Source: Streptomyces sp. AP-93 (GTDB lineage: Bacteria; Actinomycetota; Actinomycetes; Streptomycetales; Streptomycetaceae). Taken from it: 64,000 nt of DNA. This document shows, piece by piece, positions 55,425-64,000 of the stretch. The notes beneath the pieces were generated by a model. The model did no database searches. It saw only the letters and a program-made list of their open reading frames with translations, and was not told the origin of the DNA. The first letter of the stretch is position 1. The number at the start of each line of letters is the position of its first letter. The translations under genes and the position numbers were made by a program. The stretch spans positions 596,803 through 660,802 of the forward strand of contig NZ_JALGBX010000001.1 of NCBI RefSeq assembly GCF_022808175.1, given 5' to 3'.

Positions 55425-55990
55425 CCGGCCCCGCCGCGGGCGCGGTCGACCCGGCAGTCCCGGTCGCCTCCGGAATCCCGGCCTCCGGAACCCCGGTCGA
55501 CCCCGCAGTCCCGGTCGACCCCGCCCTGTTCCGCGAGGTCCTCGGCGCCTTCGCCTCCGGCATCACCGTCGTCGCGGCCGTCGCGGACGACGGCCGCCCG
55601 GCCGGGCTGGCCTGCCAGTCCTTCGCCTCCCTCTCCCTCGACCCGCCGCTGGTCCTGCTCTGCGTGGGCAAGGGCTCCTCCAGCTGGCCCAAGGTGCGGG
55701 CCGCCGGCCGCTTCGGCGTCAGCATCCTCGCCGAGGACCAGCGCGCCGTCTGCGAGGCACTCGGCCGCCGCGGCGAGGACAAGTTCGCGGGCGTCGACTG
55801 GGAACTCTCCGCCCACCGAGCCGTCCGCGTCACCGGCGCCCTCGCCACCGTCGACTGCGCCCTCGAAGAGGTCCACGAGGCGGGCGACCACTACCTCGTC
55901 ACCGCCCGGGTCCTCGAACTGAGCGCCAGCGACGGCGGATCACCCCTCCTCTACTACCGCAGCGCCTACGCCACGGGAGCCTTCGGATGA
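55412..55990 (+). CDS. hsaB: HsaB, flavin reductase partner of HsaA
   Basis: 192 residues. After an unusual N-terminal VDPAVPV repeat (about 12-37), the flavin-reductase domain shows FASGITVVAAVADDGRPAGLACQSFASLSLDPPLV in outline, VSILAEDQ and GDHYLVTARV. It reduces FMN with NADH to feed HsaA. A related reductase sits at 19814. It overlaps hsaC (13 bases) and kstD (4 bases). Confidence 0.9.
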   Translation: MERLTGPAAGAVDPAVPVASGIPASGTPVDPAVPVDPALFREVLGAFASGITVVAAVADDGRPAGLACQSFASLSLDPPLVLLCVGKGSSSWPKVRAAGRFGVSILAEDQRAVCEALGRRGEDKFAGVDWELSAHRAVRVTGALATVDCALEEVHEAGDHYLVTARVLELSASDGGSPLLYYRSAYATGAFG

Positions 55991-57678
55991 CCACCGAGCC
56001 CGCCACCGAGCCCGCCACCGAGCACCTCACCGAACACGCCTACGACGTGGTGGTCGTCGGCTCCGGCGCCGCCGGATTCGCCGCCGCCGTCACCGCCCGG
56101 CTCCGGGGCCTGAGCGTCCTCGTCGTGGAGAAGACCGACACCTACGGCGGTTCCACCGCCCTGTCCGGCGGCGCGATCTGGGTCCCGGGCAACTTCCACC
56201 TCGACCGCGCCGGCCTCGCCGACACCCGGGAGAAGGCCCGCGCCTACCTCGACGCCACCGTCGGCGACCGGGTCCCGGCCGCGCGCAAGGACGCGTACCT
56301 CAGCCACGGGCCGCGCATGGTCAGGGAGTTCCACGACCGCACCGAGATCCGCTTCATGTACACCCCCGGCTACTCGGACTACTTCCCCGAGGAGCAGGGC
56401 GGCATGGCGCAGGGCCGCTCCATCGAGCCGTGCATCGTCGACTTCAAGCGGCTCGGCGAGCTCGGCGCCTCCATGCGCCGGGCCGGACTGCCCACGTACG
56501 GGCTGACCATGACCTCGTACGACTTCCGCTTCCTGAACATGGTCAGCCGCACCTGGGCGGGCAAGAAGACCTCCGTCAAGGTGGGCCTGCGCGCGGTCAA
56601 GGCCCTGGCCACCCGCCGCAAGCTGCTCTCCCTCGGCGAGGCGCTCATCGCCCGCATGCGGCTCTCCCTGGACGCGCTCGGCGGCGAACTGTGGCTGTCG
56701 GCGCCCCTGACCGGCCTGGTCACGGACCCGGCCGGCCGGGTGACGGGCGTACGGGTCCTGCGCGCCGGGCGCGAAGTGACCGTAGCGGCGCGGGGCGGGG
56801 TGGTACTGGCCTCGGGCGGGTTCTCGCACGACCAGGCACTGCGCGAGAAGCACCTGCCCGCGCCCACGTCCACGGCCTGGACGCACGCCTCGGAGGGCCA
56901 GACCGGCGATGCCCTCACGCTCGGTGAGGAGCTGGGGGCCGCCACCGACCTGCTGGACAAGGTCTGGGGCGCGCCGTCGGTGTGCCCGCCGGGGGAGAAG
57001 CCCTTCTTCCTCGTCGCCGACCGGGGCATCCCCGGCATGGTCATCGTCAACGAGGCGGGGGAGCGCTACGCCAACGAGGCCCTGCCATACCACGCGTTCG
57101 TGGACCGGATGTACGCCGCCGACCGGCCCGACGCCAGGACCGTGCCGTCCTGGCTGATCCTGGACGCCCGCTCCAAGGCCCGGTACATCTTCGCCGGCCT
57201 CTTCCCCGGGCAGCCCTTCCCCAAGAAGTGGCTGGAGAGCGGCTTCCTGAAGAAGGCCGACACCGTGGAGGAACTGGCCCGGCAGATCTCCGCCCCCGCC
57301 CTGCCCGCCGCGATCAGCCGCTTCAACTCCTTCGCCGAGGTGGGCACCGACAAGGACTACGGGCGCGGCGAGAGCGTCTACGACCGCTACTACGGCGACC
57401 CGACGCTGCCCAACCCGAACCTGGCGCCGATCGAGAAGGGCCCCTTCTACGCGGTCCCCGTGCACCCGGGGGACATCGGCACCAAGGGCGGCCTCGTCAC
57501 GGACACCGACGGCCGGGTGCTCCGCGAGGACTCCACACCGATCCCGGGGCTCTACGCCTCCGGCAACTGCTCGGCGGCGGTGATGGGGGAGACCTACCCC
57601 GGACCGGGCGCGACGATCGGCCCCGCGATGGCCTTCAGCTGGGCCGCCGTCAACGCGATCGCCGCCTCGCTGGGCTAA
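55987..57678 (+). CDS. kstD: KstD, 3-ketosteroid delta1-dehydrogenase
   Basis: 563 residues. N-terminal FAD motif VVVVGSGAAGFAAAVTA (about 21-37), GGSTALSGGAIWVPGN, ERYANEALPYH and the C-terminal ETYPGPGATIGPAMAFSWAA that closes over FAD. It dehydrogenates C1-C2 of 3-ketosteroids; with KshAB this breaks ring B. Last gene of the operon. The N-terminus holds a Thr-Glu-Pro-Ala repeat. Confidence 0.92.
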   Translation: MTTEPATEPATEHLTEHAYDVVVVGSGAAGFAAAVTARLRGLSVLVVEKTDTYGGSTALSGGAIWVPGNFHLDRAGLADTREKARAYLDATVGDRVPAARKDAYLSHGPRMVREFHDRTEIRFMYTPGYSDYFPEEQGGMAQGRSIEPCIVDFKRLGELGASMRRAGLPTYGLTMTSYDFRFLNMVSRTWAGKKTSVKVGLRAVKALATRRKLLSLGEALIARMRLSLDALGGELWLSAPLTGLVTDPAGRVTGVRVLRAGREVTVAARGGVVLASGGFSHDQALREKHLPAPTSTAWTHASEGQTGDALTLGEELGAATDLLDKVWGAPSVCPPGEKPFFLVADRGIPGMVIVNEAGERYANEALPYHAFVDRMYAADRPDARTVPSWLILDARSKARYIFAGLFPGQPFPKKWLESGFLKKADTVEELARQISAPALPAAISRFNSFAEVGTDKDYGRGESVYDRYYGDPTLPNPNLAPIEKGPFYAVPVHPGDIGTKGGLVTDTDGRVLREDSTPIPGLYASGNCSAAVMGETYPGPGATIGPAMAFSWAAVNAIAASLG

Positions 57679-57950
57679 CGGGCATTCCGTGATATCCGGT
57701 ACGATCGCCAAGTCCCGTAAGGGATAGGGCGATAGGACGCCCTGTGGGAGTCAACCGCATTGTGTCTGTCCCCGGCTTGCCGGTACGGATCGCGCGGCAG
57801 CACGATGTTTGAGCCGTGCCTCTGCTCCCCGAATGCCGGACCAGCGCCCTGAGCGACCCCGGATGAGCCGCCCTCGGGCGACCACGCCGGACAGCCCAGG
57901 AACCGCCCCGGCTGCAATCCGTCATCCCCACAGGAGCAACGGATCAAGTC

Positions 57951-58244
57951 TTAGGAGAGCTTGCCGTCGTAGTCCGGCAGCTTGGCGGTCCGCTCAGCGT
58001 GGCCGCTGACGAGGTCGCTCCGGTTGTTGCCGACCGGGGCGGGCCGCGTCGATCACGGCGGCGAGGTCGTGCTGCCAGGTGGCGCTGTCGATGCCGAGGA
58101 TCGCCACGTTGCCGCCGGGGGCGGAAGCGGTGACGGCCGTGACGGCGGACTGACGGGGGCCGCCTGGGCGGCGGTGGCCGGAACCAGGGCCAGTACGGCT
58201 GCGGCTACGGCCACTGCGGCGGCAGTGGTACGGGTGCTGCGCAT
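57951..58244 (-). pseudogene. Frameshifted remnant of a small secreted protein
   Basis: ATG 58244 opens a clear signal peptide (RSTRTTAAAV...ATAAQAA). Coding character then moves to a second frame (VTASAPGGNVAILGIDSATWQHDLAAVID) and to a third (NNRSDLVSGHAERTAKLPDYDGKLS, then TAA). Codon bias is good in each part, pointing to two small indels in a formerly continuous gene of about 97 codons. Parent family not identified. Bases 57679-57950 show only a weak hairpin at 57726-57743. Confidence 0.5.
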
Positions 58245-58368
58245 GGGGGACGCTCCTCGATCACGTGTTGGCATGTACGTGACCAGGCTGGAGATCGTCC
58301 GTCCTCATGTCTACTGGCTGGTAAGTAACTTTTCATGGCCGCGCGGTGAACCTCCGTCACGCGCCGGC

Positions 58369-60188
<1,820 letters not shown>

Positions 60189-60323
60189 CGGCTCCCCGCT
60201 CCTGCTGCCGTCCTCCCAGTTCCCCTCCTCCCTGTTGCCCTCCTCCTCCCGGCCCATCTGACAGGGGCCGGAAGAACGAGGCGCAATGCCCCACATGTCC
60301 GTAAGGTCGACCGCAGTACCGTG

Positions 60324-60349
60324 AGGCCGGAACGACGCCGTTCCGGCCT
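60324..60349. terminator. Strong stem-loop between trypsin and regulator genes
   Basis: Perfect 11-bp stem AGGCCGGAACG / CGTTCCGGCCT with a four-base loop; no long T-run follows, so it may be a terminator of the Streptomyces type or a regulatory hairpin. Confidence 0.55.
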
Positions 60350-60486
60350 TGCGGCATGCTCCCGGCGGTCTGCTGTGCGGTTGCGGGCCGAGGCGCCCGC
60401 AGGTCCCATGGAGAGATCCCACCGGGTGGGAATGCCGGGGAAGCCGGGACGGCACAGGCAACGGGCGACAGTGGGGCAGGCGGCGC

Positions 60487-61146
60487 ATGACGATCAGAGT
60501 GATCATCGCGGACGACCAGGAGATGGTCAGGACCGGCTTCCGGATGATCCTCGAAAGCCAGCCGGACATCGAGGTGGTCGCCGACGTCGTCGACGGCGAA
60601 GCTGCCCTCGCGGCCGTCGCCGAACACCGGCCCGACGTCCTACTCCTCGACATCCGCATGCCCAAGCTCGACGGGCTCGAAGTCACCCGCCGGCTCTCGG
60701 GCCGCGAAACCCCCCGCATCGTCATCGTCACCACCTTCGACCTCGACGAGTACGTCCACGCGGCGCTCCGGGGCGGAGCGTCCGGCTTCCTCCTCAAAGA
60801 CGCGAGCCCGGCCATGCTGGTTGAAGCGGTGCGGGCGGCAGCCGTCGGGGACTCTCTCGTCTCACCCGCCATCACCGTACGGTTGCTGCGCGAAATGGCC
60901 CACCGCACCCCGGCCGCCGCCGCGGCCGCCCGCCGCCCGGCGGAGCCCCTGACGGACCGGGAGCGCGAGGTCGTACGCTGTCTCGCGCGCGGGCTGACCA
61001 ACGCCGAGATCGCGGGGGAGCTCTTCGTCTCCCTCTCCACGGTCAAGACCCACCTGGCCAACGTCCAGGCCAAACTGGACGCCCGCAACCGCGTGGAAAT
61101 CGCCGCCTGGGCCTGGGAAAGCGGCCTGGCAGGCACCCCGGCGTGA
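60487..61146 (+). CDS. NarL-type response regulator
   Basis: 219 residues. Receiver with D9/D10 and phosphoacceptor Asp55 (LLLDIRMPK), K105 region (FLLKDA), then LuxR HTH (LTDREREVVRCLARGLTNAEIAGEL). Pairs with the kinase at 61790. An Ala-rich linker joins the two domains. Confidence 0.9.
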   Translation: MTIRVIIADDQEMVRTGFRMILESQPDIEVVADVVDGEAALAAVAEHRPDVLLLDIRMPKLDGLEVTRRLSGRETPRIVIVTTFDLDEYVHAALRGGASGFLLKDASPAMLVEAVRAAAVGDSLVSPAITVRLLREMAHRTPAAAAAARRPAEPLTDREREVVRCLARGLTNAEIAGELFVSLSTVKTHLANVQAKLDARNRVEIAAWAWESGLAGTPA

Positions 61147-61205
61147 CCCACCCCCACCCGACCGCCCCCGACCACCCCCCAACCGCCGCGGGGCAGCCCC
61201 AGCCG

Positions 61206-61782
61206 TGCCGACGTCCGGGTGCCGGGGGGCGGAACCCGTCGTGCCGGTGTTCGCGTACCGGGGGCCAGACCCCGCCGCGTGGGTGTTCGGGTGCCGGGGG
61301 GCGGAAGCTGCTGTGTCGGTGTTCGGGTGCCGGGGGGCAGGATCGGCCTCGGCGCCCTTCGCTGGGCGCCGGGCAGAATCAACCCCTTCGCCGTTCGGGC
61401 GCAGCCCGCGAGAATCAGCCCCGTCAGCGTTCACGCACCGCCGGGCAAAATCAGCCCCGCCGGCGTTTGAGGCGCGGGGTCTGGGGCGGCGCCCCAGGAA
61501 GCCGGCGCACGCCGTCCCCGACGACACCGGCCACCACGGGTACGGGCACGGGCAGCGCCCCGGCGAACCACCGCCCCCAGCTGCGCCAAAGCCCCCACAC
61601 CCCCGGCGGAGCCGCCCGGCCCCCGGGCGGAGCCACCCGCGCTGAGCCCCGTACCACCGGCGGAGCCACCCGCGGGGAGTCCCGTACCACCGGCGGAGCC
61701 ACCCGCGGGGAGTCCCGTACCACCGGCGGAGCCACCCGCGAGGAGCCCCGTACCACCGGCCGAGCCGCCCACAGGCCCAGGG
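61206..61782. repeat. Repeat-rich interval between regulator and kinase
   Basis: Holds about four approximately 36-bp units around GTGTTCGGGTGCCGGGGGGC (61206-61350), about three copies of a (G/A)AATCAGCCCCG module (61376-61458), the second copy of the GTTTGAGGCGCGGGGTCTGG repeat (61459-61501), and 33-bp repeats starting at 61651, 61684, 61717 and 61750 with a partial copy before. An open frame spans the interval from the regulator's stop to the kinase start, but its composition reflects repeats. Confidence 0.75.
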
Positions 61783-61789
61783 GCGCGGC

Positions 61790-63016
61790 ATGAGCCCCCT
61801 GGGGCCATGGGCCCGCCGCCACCCCTACGCCGCGGACTGGATCCGCATCATCCTCTCCGTCACCCTCCTCGCCCTCGTCACCTTCGAGGGCGTCGTCCTC
61901 GCCCGCCAGCCCAGCACCCCGCACGCCGCCGTCTGGGTGTCCGGCATCCTCGTCTGCCTCAGCGCCGCGCCCTGGCCGGGCATCCCGCTCCTCGTCCGCG
62001 CCTGGTTCGCCGCCGCCGTCACCTGGACCGTCACCCTCTCCCTGATCTTCGGCAACCACCCCCTCGTCGTCTGGGGCGGCGGCGAAGCCATCGCCCTGCT
62101 CGTCCTGCTCACCCAGGTCCTGCTCCGCGCCCCCGCCCGCACCGCCGCCGTCCTCGGACCCCTCCTCGCCCTCGGCTGCATGTCGGTGCCCGTCCGCGAC
62201 GCGGACCCGGGCCGCTTCACGCTGCTCTTCTCCGTGCTCGCCGTCGTCGTCACCGCGTACTCCCTGCTCCTGCGCCTGCAGTCCGTACAGCGCGTCCGCG
62301 AACTGCGCGCCGTACGCAGCGCCGAGCGCCTGGAGCTGGCGCGCGAGCTGCACGACCTCGTCGCCCACCACGTGACGGGGATCGTCGTCGAGGCGAGGGC
62401 CGCCCGCTACACCAAGGTCTCCGCCGAACGCGCCGGCGAGATCTTCGGCCGCATCGAGACCGCCGGGGACGAGGCGCTCGGCTCCATGCGCCGCCTGGTC
62501 AAGATCCTCCGCGAGGGCGCCGCGGACACCGACCCGGAGACGGGCAAGGGCACCGGCAAGACAGCCGGCAAGACAGCCGGCAAGGGCACCGGCAAGGCAG
62601 GCGGCTCCGCCGGCACGGCCCCCGTCGCCGGCCTCCGGGAGATCCGCGAGCTGACGGAACGGTTCGCCGCCACCGGCCCGCCCGTCGTCCTCTATGTGGA
62701 GGAGGGCCTGGAGGCCCGGCTCCCCGCCGACGTCGCCGCCACCGCCCACCGCATCGTCCTCGAAGCCCTCACCAACATCGGCAAACACGCCGCCACCGCC
62801 ACCGCAGTCCGGGTCGGCCTGCGCACCGTCCCGGCGGGCCTGGAGGTCCGGATCGCCGACGACGGCGGCCGCCCCGCGAAACTCTCCGAGAACGCCCGCG
62901 GCGGCGGCTACGGCCTCGTCGGCATGGCCGAACGCGCCGAAGCCCTCGGCGGCTCCCTCACCGCCGGCCCCGCCCCGGAAGGCGGCTGGCTGGTCACGGC
63001 GCTCCTCCCTCTCTGA
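61790..63016 (+). CDS. Sensor histidine kinase (HisKA_3/NarX type)
   Basis: 408 residues. Five hydrophobic helices span about 17-165; His188 in ARELHDLVAHHV; an ATPase domain (HRIVLEALTNIGKH, GGGYGLVGMAERAEALGG). A Gly-Lys-Thr repeat insert (about 250-275) lies between DHp and ATPase. Functional partner of the regulator at 60487. ATG overlaps the stop of the repeat-rich open frame. Confidence 0.87.
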   Translation: MSPLGPWARRHPYAADWIRIILSVTLLALVTFEGVVLARQPSTPHAAVWVSGILVCLSAAPWPGIPLLVRAWFAAAVTWTVTLSLIFGNHPLVVWGGGEAIALLVLLTQVLLRAPARTAAVLGPLLALGCMSVPVRDADPGRFTLLFSVLAVVVTAYSLLLRLQSVQRVRELRAVRSAERLELARELHDLVAHHVTGIVVEARAARYTKVSAERAGEIFGRIETAGDEALGSMRRLVKILREGAADTDPETGKGTGKTAGKTAGKGTGKAGGSAGTAPVAGLREIRELTERFAATGPPVVLYVEEGLEARLPADVAATAHRIVLEALTNIGKHAATATAVRVGLRTVPAGLEVRIADDGGRPAKLSENARGGGYGLVGMAERAEALGGSLTAGPAPEGGWLVTALLPL

Positions 63017-63046
63017 CCTCTCCGACCTCTTCGACCCTCACCCCAC

Positions 63047-63097
63047 TTGTCGATTATCGATATGGCCCGCTAGTCTCCGGCATATCGAAAAACGATA
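63047..63097 (+). promoter_or_regulatory. Promoter and inverted-repeat operator of DUF2975/Xre pair
   Basis: TTGTCG (63047) and TAGTCT (63071) with an 18-base spacer make a plausible promoter. TATCGATA lies in the spacer (63055-63062), and TATCG-AAAAA-CGATA (63083-63097) lies near the start site. Two TATCG-type sites 28 bases apart suggest cooperative binding of the Xre protein. Confidence 0.6.
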
Positions 63098-63109
63098 GGG
63101 GGGAACGCG

Positions 63110-63694
63110 GTGAACACGCGATTCACGAAAATCCTGGCCACCCTGACCTTTGGGCTGGCGATGCTCTGGGGGCTCACCTTCATCGGCACGGCCGTCTCAC
63201 ACCTGACCGACGACGGAGCGGTCTGCGTACAAACCGGCTTCTGGGCCAACGCCACCCTGGAGGGCGGCCTGCCGGTCGGCCAGGGCGTGGACGCCTCCAG
63301 CAGCGCCGCGCGGCTCTGCCAGAACGACCCCTCGGCCGCGCAGCGCGCCGCCGACCTCGGGGGCCAACTGCCCTGGCTGCTGTTCGCCTCCCTCGCCCTG
63401 CTGCTCTTCTCCCGGCTGCTCGATGCCGTCGTGTCCCAAGGGCCCTTCACCGACAAGATGGCGCGACGGCTCACCGTCCTCGGCTGGTTCGTCACCCTGG
63501 GCACACCGCTCGCGGGCCTCGTCGTAGGCTGGTCGCAATCCTGGCTCGCCGCCAGCATGGTGCCCATGGAGATGTCCGGACCGACGGTCTCCGAGCCGCA
63601 GGTGCTCATCCTCGCCGGCCTCGCCGCCGTCATCATGGGGAAGATCATGCGCGAGGGCGTGCGCATGCGAGAGGACCTCGAAGGGACCATCTGA
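63110..63694 (+). CDS. DUF2975 membrane protein
   Basis: 194 residues from GTG 63110 (GGGGGAA upstream). Four hydrophobic helices at about 6-28, 86-106, 122-142 and 163-180, with two Cys in the first external loop. DUF2975 proteins are typically encoded directly before a small Xre regulator, as here. Function unknown; a membrane sensor for the regulator is suggested by the pairing. Overlaps the Xre gene by one base. Confidence 0.82.
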   Translation: MNTRFTKILATLTFGLAMLWGLTFIGTAVSHLTDDGAVCVQTGFWANATLEGGLPVGQGVDASSSAARLCQNDPSAAQRAADLGGQLPWLLFASLALLLFSRLLDAVVSQGPFTDKMARRLTVLGWFVTLGTPLAGLVVGWSQSWLAASMVPMEMSGPTVSEPQVLILAGLAAVIMGKIMREGVRMREDLEGTI

Positions 63695-63927
63695 TGCCCG
63701 ATGAGGAAATCCACGCGATCCGGATCCACCTCGACCGCGTCCTCGCCGAGCGCGGCATGACGCTCACCGAACTGTCCGCACAGGTCGGCATCACCGTCGT
63801 CAACCTGTCCGTGCTCAAGAACGGCCGGGCCAAGGCCATCCGCTTCTCCACCCTGTCCAGGATCTGCGACGTCCTCCAGTGCCAGCCCGGAGACCTGATC
63901 ACCCACGACCCCGCCCAGCCCCACTAG
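63694..63927 (+). CDS. Small Xre-family transcriptional regulator (YozG type)
   Basis: 77 residues, mostly a single HTH domain (IHLDRVLAERGMTLTELSAQVGITVVNLSVLKNGRAKAIRF in outline, then LSRICDVLQCQPGDLI). Such proteins usually repress their own operon with a DUF2975 partner. The TATCG repeats upstream are candidate sites. Confidence 0.88.
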   Translation: MPDEEIHAIRIHLDRVLAERGMTLTELSAQVGITVVNLSVLKNGRAKAIRFSTLSRICDVLQCQPGDLITHDPAQPH

Positions 63928-63943
63928 ATGATTGATTCCGTGG

Positions 63944-64000
63944 TCAGTGGTCGTAGGCGGTCAGTGATCGGATGACGGGTCCGCCGGTCTTGTGGTTGTG
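63944..64000 (-). CDS. 3' end of a possible transposase, partial
   Basis: The minus strand runs in from the window edge and ends with HNHKTGGPVIRSLTAYDH then stop. The sequence recalls the C-terminus of Streptomyces IS transposases. Only 18 codons are visible, so the family is not certain. Confidence 0.35.
   Translation of the reverse strand, partial: HNHKTGGPVIRSLTAYDH

Noticed and set aside
61143..61793. 216-codon open frame between regulator and kinase as a real gene
   Set aside because: Its residues (Arg/Pro/Gly/Thr) follow the DNA repeats, and it has no recognisable fold. Overlaps at both ends are noted, but no support for a product.

Overview
This is high-GC actinobacterial DNA that reads as a Streptomyces chromosome. 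Supporting signs are very strong G/C at third codon positions, many GTG starts, translationally coupled ATGA/GTGA overlaps, a close relative of Streptomyces griseus trypsin, a Rpf/LysM/M23 cell-wall hydrolase, NarL-type two-component pairs and Tat-exported proteins. I see no prophage and no CRISPR array. The only clear mobile element is a short IscB element at about 14.3-16.0 kb; a possible transposase end lies at the right edge.

The main content is a nearly complete steroid-nucleus degradation locus spread over about 16-58 kb, with gene order close to the Mycobacterium tuberculosis cholesterol regulon. Rings A/B: hsaE-hsaG-hsaF-kshA-small ORF-kshB (45.8-51.2 kb) and hsaA-hsaD-hsaC-hsaB-kstD (52.4-57.7 kb). 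These carry 1(2)-dehydrogenation, 9alpha-hydroxylation, 4-hydroxylation and meta-cleavage of the aromatised ring, hydrolysis to HIP plus a hydroxydienoate, and conversion of the dienoate to pyruvate and propionyl-CoA. Rings C/D: fadD3-like ligase (18.0-19.7 kb), fadA6-kstR2-ipdF-fadE30 (25.2-29.1 kb), a divergent enoyl-CoA hydratase plus two acyl-CoA dehydrogenases (29.1-32.1 kb), ipdC-ipdB-ipdA-echA20 (39.6-43.1 kb) and two divergent SDRs (43.2-44.9 kb). Matching KstR2-like operators sit in two divergent promoters. An IclR regulator divergent from hsaA is the likely local controller of the ring A/B operon. No Mce4 uptake system and no side-chain genes are present.

An accessory module at 16.9-23.8 kb (FadE, FadD3, HsaB-like flavin reductase, PadR regulator, luciferase-like monooxygenase, SDR, esterase) adds a possible second two-component flavin monooxygenase. 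Inserted housekeeping blocks include signal peptidase I (24.3 kb), and a methyltransferase, response regulator, Rpf hydrolase, histidine kinase, cold-shock protein and DEAD helicase (32.2-38.6 kb).

The left 16 kb is accessory: a membrane-anchored HTH protein with a ricin-like domain, a molybdenum hydroxylase pair, a minus-strand envelope cassette (I36 inhibitor, lipoprotein, 783-residue DUF1906 protein, membrane protein, Tat-exported M15-like protein), a helical-repeat protein, a secreted DUF1906 protein and the IscB element with its probable omega RNA. The right end (58-64 kb) holds a frameshifted secreted-protein remnant, a predicted metallopeptidase, a trypsin, a second two-component system separated by a repeat-rich 640 bp, and a DUF2975/Xre pair with a clear inverted-repeat operator.
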